This document shows positions 1 through 5,174 of a stretch of 5,174 bases of DNA, piece by piece. Position 1 is the stretch's first letter, and each line of letters opens with the position of its first letter. This DNA is from Eubacterium sp. (GTDB lineage Bacteria > Bacillota > Clostridia > Oscillospirales > Acutalibacteraceae): assembly GCA_029050995.1 (NCBI GenBank), contig JAIDLO010000032.1, positions 1 through 5,174 of the forward strand. The letters are read 5' to 3'. The position numbers and the translations under genes were made by a program. The notes beneath the pieces were generated by a model, which was not told the DNA's origin, ran no database searches, and was given only the letters and a program-made list of their open reading frames with translations.

Positions 1-1
1 A

Positions 2-778
2 TATAAAACAGAAAATGCCGAAGAAATCGTTCAGGAGAAAATATTTAATCTTGCGGATGAAGTCAAAACAGTGGTTGAGGCTTTGGATAATGCAGATGCA
101 CCAAAGGATGAAACACCTGTTTCCGATGTAAAGCAGAAAGAATCTAATGAACCTACCATAGACGGTGTGCCTGTTTCGGATGTTAAAACAGTTGTTGGTG
201 TTCGTACTGAAAGATTCCTTCATAGATTTTCAAAAAAGAGAAAGCTTGGATGGAATTGGGGCGCATTTTTCTTTGGTCCGTATTATTTTATGTACAGAAA
301 AATGTTTGGCGAAAGCTTTGTTTTTCTTGCTATTCCTTTTGTTGTAAATTTAATAATTAATAATGTATTTTCATCAGCTATGCTTGTTTTGAAAAATATT
401 TTTGATGAAATGTTTGCTGTTGCAGCTACTTATGATACGGCAAAAATGGCTGCGTTTTTAAAGAACTCTATTGCAGCTCCGGAAAACAAGCAGGCGTGGA
501 TGGTTATTTTGATAACACTGGCAGTTTCTTTCGGAATAAGAATTATTGCGGCTTTGATTGCTGATAATCAATACCGCAAAAGAGTTGTTAAAATTATTAA
601 AATTGTTGATGAAAAGGTTGATCTCGGCGAGTCCTTTTCTTTGGTAGGTCCTGTAATGGGCAGTGAAAATATGAGCCAGAGTGATCTCAGAAGAATGTTT
701 CTTGCAAAGCAGGGCGGCGTAAATATTCTGTTTCCGTTTATTTTATTTGCGATTGCCTTTTTCTCAAATCTGATTTGA
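2..778 (+). CDS. DUF2628-like membrane protein, 5' partial
   Basis: The reading frame is open to the left edge, so the true start lies outside the window; the GTG at 71 is internal and has no Shine-Dalgarno. About 258 residues are visible. The N-terminal ~65 are acidic, low in complexity and partly repetitive (PVSDVK twice, DEVKTVV once). Next comes a segment resembling DUF2628: the VSDVKTVVG region, a Phe/Arg/Lys-rich stretch, then WNWGAFFFGP and MYRKMFG (about residues 84-103). This family typically places an aromatic 'NWaAFFfGPlW..YRKM' hydrophobic stretch before its membrane helices. Likely helices are at about 104-122, 165-187 and 239-258 in this numbering, and the protein ends in a hydrophobic tail. 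The family has no established biochemical function. Many relatives carry an N-terminal zinc ribbon; none is visible here, but the N-terminus is missing. It lies 31 bases upstream of galU with no terminator between, so the two are probably co-transcribed. The family call is from motif memory, not a search. Confidence 0.72.
   Translation, partial: YKTENAEEIVQEKIFNLADEVKTVVEALDNADAPKDETPVSDVKQKESNEPTIDGVPVSDVKTVVGVRTERFLHRFSKKRKLGWNWGAFFFGPYYFMYRKMFGESFVFLAIPFVVNLIINNVFSSAMLVLKNIFDEMFAVAATYDTAKMAAFLKNSIAAPENKQAWMVILITLAVSFGIRIIAALIADNQYRKRVVKIIKIVDEKVDLGESFSLVGPVMGSENMSQSDLRRMFLAKQGGVNILFPFILFAIAFFSNLI
56..190 (+). repeat. Degenerate coding repeats in the N-terminal linker
   Basis: Three related blocks lie in one reading frame. 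Positions 56-76 encode DEVKTVV, 116-133 encode PVSDVK, and 170-196 encode PVSDVKTVV. The second and third differ by only two third-position changes over the six shared codons and are exactly 54 bases (18 codons) apart. The last copy is the one placed like the conserved pre-membrane segment of DUF2628 proteins, so the earlier ones may be decayed duplicates. More copies could lie upstream of the window. Confidence 0.55.
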
Positions 779-797
779 TTTGGTTCATATAGTTTAA

Positions 798-802
798 GAG
801 GG
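798..802 (+). promoter_or_regulatory. Ribosome binding site deciding the galU start
   Basis: GAGGG lies 7 bases before the ATG at 810 but only 4 bases before the adjacent ATG at 807. The spacing favours initiation at 810. Confidence 0.6.
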
Positions 803-809
803 TAAAATG

Positions 810-1685
810 ATGAAAGTTAGAAAGGCTATAATACCTGCAGCAGGCATGGGAACAAGAGTGCTTCCTGCATCAAAGGCAGTTCCGAAGGAAATGCTGAATA
901 TTGTTGATAAGCCTGCAATTCAGTATATTGTTGAAGAGGCTTTTGCTTCGGGAATTGAAGAGATTCTTATTATTACAAACAGAAATAAAGATGCAATCGA
1001 AAATCATTTTGATCATGCATTTGAGCTTGAAGCAAAGCTTGCCGAAAATGAAAGTAAAAAAGAAATTCTCAATAATGTGTTAGCCTGCTCAAATCTTGGA
1101 AATATATATTTTTTAAGGCAGAAAGAAACAAAAGGGCTTGGTCACGCTGTTCTTTGTGCAAAGAATTTTATCGGGAATGAGCCGTTTGCCGTGCTTTACG
1201 GCGATGATGTTATTATCTCCGAAACGCCGGTAACAAAGCAGCTTTGCGAGGCTTATGAAAAATATCAAAAAGGCGTTGTCGGCGTTAAGGAAGTTCCGGA
1301 CGAGAGAATAACAAAGTATTGCTCGCTTAAAACAGAGAATATTGAAGGTAATTGCTATCGCTGTACGGATATGATAGAAAAGCCAAAGCCGAATGAAATT
1401 CTCGGCAATCATGCCATTCTTGGCAGAGTTGTTCTTCCGCCGGAAATTTTTGATATTCTTGAAAACACACCTGTTGGCGCAGGCAATGAGCTTCAGCTTA
1501 CGGATGCTATGAAGGTGCTTGCGCAAACAGAAAGCGTTGTTGCTGTTGAATATGAGGGCAAACGCTATGATATGGGTAATAAATTCGGTATTCTTGAAGC
1601 GAATATTGAAGTTGGTCTTAATCATCCTGAAACAAAGGATGAGCTTAAAGTATACATAAAGAAAATTGCTGAAAGCCTTGATTGA
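810..1685 (+). CDS. galU: UTP--glucose-1-phosphate uridylyltransferase
   Basis: A cytoplasmic enzyme that joins UTP and glucose-1-phosphate to give UDP-glucose and pyrophosphate, supplying glycolipid, exopolysaccharide and wall-polymer synthesis and galactose interconversion. It is a full-length single-domain nucleotidyltransferase of 291 residues (292 if translated from 807), normal for bacterial GalU. Counting from 807, the nucleotide-binding signature is at 7-29 (AIIPAAGMGTR then LPASKAVPKEML), KGLGHAV is at 109-115, the metal/uridine region YGDDVI at 131-136, the phosphate-contacting EKPKP at 191-195, GNELQLTDA at 226-234, and the C-terminal RYDMGNKFG at 253-261. These follow the GalU order and separate it from glucose-1-phosphate thymidylyltransferases. 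The family often has GD(K/C)LG in the last motif; GNKFG here is a mild variant. The start at 810 is preferred on ribosome-site spacing; MKVRKAIIPAAG also matches the usual family N-terminus. It sits between two membrane-protein genes in an apparent operon. Confidence 0.95.
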   Translation: MKVRKAIIPAAGMGTRVLPASKAVPKEMLNIVDKPAIQYIVEEAFASGIEEILIITNRNKDAIENHFDHAFELEAKLAENESKKEILNNVLACSNLGNIYFLRQKETKGLGHAVLCAKNFIGNEPFAVLYGDDVIISETPVTKQLCEAYEKYQKGVVGVKEVPDERITKYCSLKTENIEGNCYRCTDMIEKPKPNEILGNHAILGRVVLPPEIFDILENTPVGAGNELQLTDAMKVLAQTESVVAVEYEGKRYDMGNKFGILEANIEVGLNHPETKDELKVYIKKIAESLD

Positions 1686-1700
1686 TAGGCTTTGGAAATC

Positions 1701-1706
1701 GAGGGA
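1701..1706 (+). promoter_or_regulatory. Ribosome binding site for the TTG start at 1713
   Basis: GAGGGA is followed by a 6-base spacer and then TTG at 1713. It lies inside the frame that would begin at the upstream TTG (1692), which has no purine-rich site in front of it. This argues that translation starts at 1713. Confidence 0.7.
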
Positions 1707-1712
1707 ACATTA

Positions 1713-2738
1713 TTGAATAATTATTATCAGCCGCCGCAGTTTAATCAGCCGAATTTCAATTATAATGAGGCTGCAATTCAAACGCAGTATTATATGGAAA
1801 AGGCAAGACAGGAAAGAAAAGAAATCAGGCATCTTGGCAATATGTTTGGCATTGTAATGTCTGCTTTCGTGGTTTTACAGTTAATCTGTGTTCTTCTTCT
1901 GAAAGCTTTTAATTTACAGGATTTGTATGATCAGTCAGCATTGTTTCAAACCTGTTTTAATATCATTGTTGTTGATTTGATTTGTATTGTAATTCCTTTC
2001 GGGCTTCTGGCTTTTCTGAATAGGAAAAAATATGAAACAGATATTATTCCGACAAAAAAAGTTTCCGGCAAAGATATGTATCTGTGGGTTACTTTCGGTA
2101 TGCTCTGCTGTATTGGTGCAAATTATATTGTTGGTTTAGTGGTTTCTTTCCTTAAATTATTAGGTCATGATCCTTTTCAGTTTGATACACCGGAGCCGGA
2201 TTCTTTTATAACAAGTATTGCCATTGCAATCGGAACAGCCGTTATGCCTGCACTTTGTGAAGAATTTGGTATGCGCTGCTGTGGCTTGGGCGTTCTCAGA
2301 AAGCACGGAAAAGCATTTGGCGTTATCGCTGTTTCCATTGTTTTCGGCTTGATGCACGGAAATATGATTCAGTTTGTTTTTGCAACACTTGTTGGCTTGA
2401 TTTTAGGCTATGTAACGGTTAAAACAGACAGCATTGTTCCTGCTGTTTTAATTCATTTGTTTAATAACGGAATGAGCGTTGTTTCAAGCATTGTCGAGCA
2501 TTTTTCCAATGTGAAAGCTGATGATATAACACTTTGGTTTTTTGCTGTCTGGATTGCCCTTGGCGGTATATCCGCCGTTGTTCTCGGATTTAAGGGCTGT
2601 TTCAAAAGAAGCAAAAAAACAATGCCGGAGCCGTTTCAAAACTCAACAGGTAAGAAGCTTGCAGCATTTTTCTTTGTTCCGGGTATGATATTCCCGTTCC
2701 TGTATTTTGTTGCAACTATATTATTTACAGTCGGATGA
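1713..2738 (+). CDS. CPBP-family intramembrane glutamic/metalloprotease
   Basis: An integral membrane protein of 341 residues in the CPBP (CAAX protease / bacteriocin-processing, Abi, PF02517) family. Bacterial members cleave peptides within the membrane or act in bacteriocin self-immunity; the substrate here is unknown. All three signatures are present: EEFGMR at residues 183-188 (EExxxR), FGLMH at 211-215 (FxxxH), and HLFNN at 248-252 (HxxxN/D). The presumed catalytic Glu and His residues are intact, so it is probably active. The first ~40 residues are soluble and rich in Tyr, Asn, Gln and Pro, followed by a charged stretch (KARQERKEIR). Hydrophobic segments lie at about 44-64, 80-101, 124-148, 165-180, 203-214, 219-235, 274-293 and 318-339. 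The TTG start at 1713 is chosen because GAGGGA stands 6 bases before it; starting at 1692 would add seven residues. Its stop overlaps the tadA start by four bases, so the two are translationally coupled. Confidence 0.88.
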   Translation: MNNYYQPPQFNQPNFNYNEAAIQTQYYMEKARQERKEIRHLGNMFGIVMSAFVVLQLICVLLLKAFNLQDLYDQSALFQTCFNIIVVDLICIVIPFGLLAFLNRKKYETDIIPTKKVSGKDMYLWVTFGMLCCIGANYIVGLVVSFLKLLGHDPFQFDTPEPDSFITSIAIAIGTAVMPALCEEFGMRCCGLGVLRKHGKAFGVIAVSIVFGLMHGNMIQFVFATLVGLILGYVTVKTDSIVPAVLIHLFNNGMSVVSSIVEHFSNVKADDITLWFFAVWIALGGISAVVLGFKGCFKRSKKTMPEPFQNSTGKKLAAFFFVPGMIFPFLYFVATILFTVG

Positions 2739-3181
2739 ATGAATTTATGAAAAGGGCAATAGAGCTTGCCCAAATCAGTGCAGCAGAGGGAGAAGTTCCC
2801 GTTGGCGCAGTAGTGGTTAAAGATAATATAATCGTAGGCGAAGGCAGAAACAGACGAGAGCTTGGAAAAAATGCACTTTATCATGCAGAGGCAGAGGCGA
2901 TAGATCAAGCCTGCAAAGCACTTGGCGGTTGGCGTCTTTGGCAATGTGAAATGTATGTAACCTTAGAGCCGTGCCCGATGTGTGCAGGGGCTATTATCAA
3001 TTCAAGAATAAAAAAGGTTACCTTTGGTGCATATGATAAAAAGGCAGGCTCGTTCGGCTCAGTTGTGAATTTTAATGATTTGCCTTACAATCATAAGCCG
3101 GAAATTGTCGGCGGTGTTTGCGAAGAAGCATGTTCGGCTCTGTTGAAAGACTTTTTTAAAAAATTAAGAAATGTAAAGTAA
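2735..3181 (+). CDS. tadA: tRNA-specific adenosine deaminase TadA
   Basis: A zinc enzyme that deaminates adenosine 34 to inosine in the anticodon of tRNA-Arg(ACG), allowing it to read several CGN codons; normally essential in bacteria. The 148-residue length is typical. The cytidine/deoxycytidylate-deaminase fold is clear: EVPVGAVVV at 20-28, the catalytic HAE at 50-52 (zinc ligand H50, proton-shuttle E52), and PCPMC at 79-83 giving zinc ligands C80 and C83. YDKKAGSFGSV at 100-110 matches the TadA-specific 'D.KaGa.GS' segment that sets tRNA deaminases apart from free-nucleoside deaminases. The ATG at 2735 overlaps the preceding stop (ATGA) and has no obvious Shine-Dalgarno, which points to translational coupling; an in-frame ATG at 2747 is a less likely start because the family usually has a short leader before MKRAIELA. 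It is the last gene of its run and is followed by a terminator. Confidence 0.94.
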   Translation: MNEFMKRAIELAQISAAEGEVPVGAVVVKDNIIVGEGRNRRELGKNALYHAEAEAIDQACKALGGWRLWQCEMYVTLEPCPMCAGAIINSRIKKVTFGAYDKKAGSFGSVVNFNDLPYNHKPEIVGGVCEEACSALLKDFFKKLRNVK

Positions 3182-3194
3182 ATAACTTTACAAT

Positions 3195-3225
3195 GCAGTG
3201 TGGTGTAAGCTACACTGCTTTTTTT
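3195..3225 (+). terminator. Intrinsic terminator after tadA
   Basis: GCAGTGTGGT (3195-3204) pairs with GCTACACTGC (3209-3218) in a 10-bp stem with two G-U pairs, closed by a GTAA (GNRA-type) tetraloop. Seven T follow at 3219-3225, then G and more T. It begins 13 bases after the tadA stop and separates the housekeeping run from the alpha-galactosidase unit. Confidence 0.9.
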
Positions 3226-3268
3226 GTTTTATAATTGTTTTTTTATGTTTTATGTTTGTAATACTGAT

Positions 3269-3307
3269 TATTATATAGCTTTTGGCTGATAAGTGTGCTA
3301 TTATATA
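3269..3307 (+). repeat. Spaced direct repeat in the promoter region
   Basis: TATTATATA occurs at 3269-3277 and again at 3299-3307, exactly 30 bases apart (about three helical turns). The second copy overlaps the proposed -10. TTATATAGC (3271-3279) also pairs imperfectly with GCTATTATATAA (3297-3308). It could be a regulator site or simply AT-rich low complexity. Confidence 0.3.
3294..3304 (+). promoter_or_regulatory. Candidate extended -10 promoter for the alpha-galactosidase gene
   Basis: TGTG-C-TATTAT matches the Gram-positive extended -10 pattern (TRTGnTATAAT) with one mismatch in the hexamer. The matching -35 position (3276-3281, TAGCTT) is poor, as is common for extended -10 promoters. 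An alternative is TTGGCT (3282-3287), a 16-base spacer and TATAAC (3304-3309). Either would start transcription at roughly 3311-3316, leaving a short leader of about 25 bases that contains GAAAGG (3324-3329), 9 bases before the ATG. The surrounding DNA is almost entirely A/T, so chance matches are easy. Confidence 0.45.
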
Positions 3308-3338
3308 ACTATATATTATATATGAAAGGTAAAAATTT

Positions 3339-4985
3339 ATGGAAAAGATTTTAGTAAACTATACTGTAAAGGGAGAAAACTTTACAACAGAAAATTTGAA
3401 TTCTGCTCATTTTTCTATTGAAAAACAGGAGGACGGTTGCAGAACAACGGTTTATTTTGATGCAAAAGAGCCTTTAACAATTCAGAAATTTCAAATCATT
3501 TTTCCTTATCAGTTCAATAAGGACAATCGTGTGTATGTAAACGGTTATCAGTCCTGGACAGACAGCAGGGAATATTTCATTGATGAAGAAATGACCGAGC
3601 TTAAGAAATTCACGGAATTTCTTGTTAAAACGCCCATTATGAAAAGAATAGGTATCGGCAAAGCAGGGGACTATGCTTTTTGCGAATATCCAAGAAAAAC
3701 GGGCGTTTTCTATGGCTGGTCTTACGGCTATGTAAGAACGAATGATCAGGTGGATATCTTTGGCTCTCTCAGCGAAAGATGCGGATTTACGATTGTTCGC
3801 TTTGATGTTGAAAATCAGCAGGTTATTCTTGAAAAGGAATTAGAGGGTGTAACCTTTTCGGGTAAAACACTGATTGCGGATTATGCTCGTATTACGGATG
3901 AATATGATGCTGCATTTGATAAATATTTTGATTTAATGGGCGTTAAATGCCGTCAAACAGAAAAGAAATGCGGCTATACAACATGGTATAACTATTACGG
4001 CTCAATAACAGAGGATATCGTTATCCGTGATTTGGAATCTCTTTCCAAGCTGGATGAAAAGGTTGATATTTTCCAGATTGATGACGGCTATCAAAAAGCA
4101 ATCGGCGATTGGCTTGAAACGAAACAGGATAAATTCCCGAATGGAATGAAGAAGATTGCTGATGAAATCCATAAAAAAGATATGCTTGCAGGCTTGTGGC
4201 TTGCGCCGCTTGCTGTAACGGCAAATTCCTCTGTTTATAAAAATCATAGGGACTGGCTTGTTCATGATGAAAAAGGCAAGCTCTATGTTGCAGGACCAAA
4301 CTGGGGACCATTCTATTCATTGGATATCTACAATAAAGAGGCTGCTGATTATATCAGACATTTCTTTGATGTTATCCTGAATGACTGGGGTTATGATATG
4401 GTTAAGCTGGATTTCCTTTATGCCGCTTGCTGTATTCCGATTCATGGTAAATCCCGAGGCCAGATTATGTGTGATGCAATGGATTTAATCCGTGATTGTG
4501 TTGGCGATAAAATGATTCTCGGCTGTGGTGTTCCGCTTATGCCTGCTTTTGGCAAGGTTGATTTCTGCCGTATCGGTGCGGATGTTAATCTTGAATGGGT
4601 AAGACAGGAATATAAACACCGTGAAGATGTAAGCACACCGAATACAGTGAACTGCACTGTTTTCAGACGCCATTTAGACGGCAGAGCATTCCTGAATGAT
4701 CCTGATGTATTTTTCTTAAGAGATAACAATATCAAAATGAATTTTGAACAAAGAGCGTTGCTGGCTAAGGTAAACAGCTATTTCGGAAGCCTTCTTTTCG
4801 TTTCTGATAATGTTGAAGATTACAAGGATCATCAAATGAAAGTATTTTTGAATACAATCAAAAAGAAAGATATTAAAATCGTGAATGCCGGATTTGCAGA
4901 AAAACATATTATTTCTGTTACCTGCCTTGTAGAAGGCAAGGAAGAAAGCTTTAAATTTAATTCGGAAACAGGCGAAGTTTGTTGA
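3339..4985 (+). CDS. GH36-family alpha-galactosidase, cytoplasmic
   Basis: A retaining glycoside hydrolase predicted to release terminal alpha-galactose from sugars such as melibiose or raffinose. There is no signal peptide, so it acts on imported sugar. At 548 residues it resembles the compact Thermotoga-type GH36 enzymes rather than the ~730-residue forms. An N-terminal beta-sandwich (about 1-200) includes VNGYQSWTD at 67-75. The TIM barrel begins near 211 (CGYTTWYNYYGS), with FQIDDGYQ at 245-252, GDW at 256-258, KFPNGMKKIADEIH at 265-278 and GLWLAP at 285-290. KLDF at 356-359 carries the likely nucleophile D358. RIGAD at 411-415 carries the likely acid/base D415; its Arg-x3-Asp layout, 57 residues after the nucleophile, suits the family. 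LNDPD is at 452-456, followed by a short C-terminal beta region. One variation is Tyr251 where many relatives have Trp (DDGWQ). The start has GAAAGG 9 bases upstream. Its own promoter and a downstream transporter suggest a sugar-utilisation operon. Alpha-N-acetylgalactosaminidase activity is a less likely alternative. Confidence 0.88.
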   Translation: MEKILVNYTVKGENFTTENLNSAHFSIEKQEDGCRTTVYFDAKEPLTIQKFQIIFPYQFNKDNRVYVNGYQSWTDSREYFIDEEMTELKKFTEFLVKTPIMKRIGIGKAGDYAFCEYPRKTGVFYGWSYGYVRTNDQVDIFGSLSERCGFTIVRFDVENQQVILEKELEGVTFSGKTLIADYARITDEYDAAFDKYFDLMGVKCRQTEKKCGYTTWYNYYGSITEDIVIRDLESLSKLDEKVDIFQIDDGYQKAIGDWLETKQDKFPNGMKKIADEIHKKDMLAGLWLAPLAVTANSSVYKNHRDWLVHDEKGKLYVAGPNWGPFYSLDIYNKEAADYIRHFFDVILNDWGYDMVKLDFLYAACCIPIHGKSRGQIMCDAMDLIRDCVGDKMILGCGVPLMPAFGKVDFCRIGADVNLEWVRQEYKHREDVSTPNTVNCTVFRRHLDGRAFLNDPDVFFLRDNNIKMNFEQRALLAKVNSYFGSLLFVSDNVEDYKDHQMKVFLNTIKKKDIKIVNAGFAEKHIISVTCLVEGKEESFKFNSETGEVC

Positions 4986-5002
4986 AAATTTGAGGGGTAA
5001 AT

Positions 5003-5124
5003 ATGAAAAAGATTAATTTGGGTGCTATGGTATCTGATGTAACAAACCATTGGAAAACACCGGCAGAGGGTAAGTATATATCTTATGGCGAATTTACGGC
5101 ATACAGTATAGGCGGTATCGGTTC
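5003..5124 (+). CDS. N-terminus of a probable MFS/GPH-type sugar symporter, 3' truncated by contig end
   Basis: A new gene begins at the ATG at 5003, preceded by GAGGGG (4992-4997) with a 5-base spacer and only 17 bases after the alpha-galactosidase stop. The genuine coding portion reads MKKINLGAMVSDVTNHW, then KTPAEGKYISYGEF and TAYSIG. The pattern of a short polar leader, 'W..P..GkyisykEf.AyS.GG' and then a first membrane helix resembles Clostridia MFS transporters of the glycoside-pentoside-hexuronide:cation symporter (MelB-like) group. That identity rests on about 37 residues and on the alpha-galactosidase neighbour, so it is an inference. The frame appears to stop with TAG at 5159-5161, but that stop lies in sequencing-adapter sequence. 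Genomic sequence is reliable only to about 5114, and 5115-5124 is ambiguous. The real protein would be expected to run to some 450 residues or more beyond the window. Confidence 0.6.
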
Positions 5125-5174
5125 TACACATCTGTGGCTGCCCCCGATCGAAAGCCGGTAGCTCTCGGTGGTCG
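5115..5174. other. Illumina Nextera adapter read-through (non-biological)
   Basis: The right end aligns, ungapped, to the reverse complement of the Nextera i5 adapter. TACACATCT (5125-5133) is the tail of the Tn5 mosaic end, 9 of 9 identical. 5134-5147 matches GACGCTGCCGACGA at 10 of 14. 5148-5155 (TCGAAAGC) takes the place of the 8-base index. 5156-5174 matches the start of the reverse-complemented P5 sequence (GTGTAGATCTCGGTGGTCG) at 16 of 19, including a perfect TCTCGGTGGTCG end. Since the mosaic end is 19 bases long, the artefact should begin at 5115, although 5115-5124 matches at only 5 of 10. The shift to GC-rich composition here supports foreign origin. The mismatches are what low-quality read ends would give. 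Confidence 0.93.

Noticed and set aside
71..73. GTG at 71 as the true start of the first gene
   Set aside because: The frame stays open to the left edge and no ribosome site precedes this GTG, so it is internal to a truncated gene.
1113..1625. 170-residue open frame on the minus strand inside galU
   Set aside because: It is antisense to the well-supported galU frame, has no recognisable domain and no ribosome site that I can see; a shadow frame.
3230..3235. TATAAT as a -10 element just after the terminator
   Set aside because: It sits in the T-rich tail of the terminator with no -35 at the right distance and is about 100 bases from the gene.
3182..3338. SRP RNA (scRNA) or another small RNA downstream of tadA, as found near tadA in some Firmicutes
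   Set aside because: The stretch is almost pure A/T apart from the terminator hairpin and has no structured RNA core.
4832..5131. 99-residue open frame on the minus strand across the alpha-galactosidase 3' end
   Set aside because: It overlaps two plus-strand genes and begins inside the adapter sequence.
5115..5133. A natural Tn5/IS50 end at the right edge
   Set aside because: The mosaic-end tail is followed in register by the synthetic i5 adapter, an 8-base index and P5 sequence, so it is a library artefact and not a mobile element.
5003..5161. Complete small protein of 52 residues ending at TAG 5159-5161
   Set aside because: The C-terminal ~15 codons and the stop lie in adapter sequence; the real gene is truncated by the contig end.

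Overview
The window is AT-rich, tightly packed DNA from a low-GC Gram-positive bacterium, most likely a Clostridia member (Ruminococcus/Oscillospirales-like gut anaerobe). The reasons are the A/T-rich codon choice, GAGGG-type ribosome binding sites, a TTG start, and the mix of a DUF2628-like membrane protein, a Tyr/Asn/Gln-rich CPBP protease and a short GH36 enzyme. The genus is an inference. All real genes lie on the + strand.

Region 1 (2-3181) reads as one co-directional housekeeping run. It holds the 3' part of a DUF2628-like membrane protein (open at the left edge), galU (UTP-glucose-1-phosphate uridylyltransferase), a CPBP-family intramembrane metalloprotease, and tadA (tRNA adenosine deaminase). 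Gaps are 27-31 bases, and the protease and tadA overlap by 4 bases (ATGA). No terminator or clear promoter separates these genes. The run ends at a strong intrinsic terminator (3195-3225).

Region 2 (3226-3338) is a very AT-rich intergenic stretch with a candidate extended -10 promoter. It drives region 3 (3339 to the right edge), which holds a cytoplasmic GH36 alpha-galactosidase and, 17 bases later, the first codons of what looks like an MFS/GPH-type sugar symporter. Together they suggest uptake and intracellular cleavage of an alpha-galactoside such as melibiose or raffinose-family sugars. GalU upstream makes UDP-glucose, which is also used in galactose metabolism, but it sits in a different transcription unit.

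The last ~50-60 bases (about 5115-5174) are not biological. They align without gaps to the reverse complement of an Illumina Nextera i5 adapter: the mosaic-end tail, the transposon adapter, an 8-base index and part of P5. The TAG at 5159-5161 that seems to close the last gene is therefore an artefact, and the gene is cut by the contig end. I found no CRISPR array, insertion sequence, tRNA or rRNA, and no convincing previously undescribed system.
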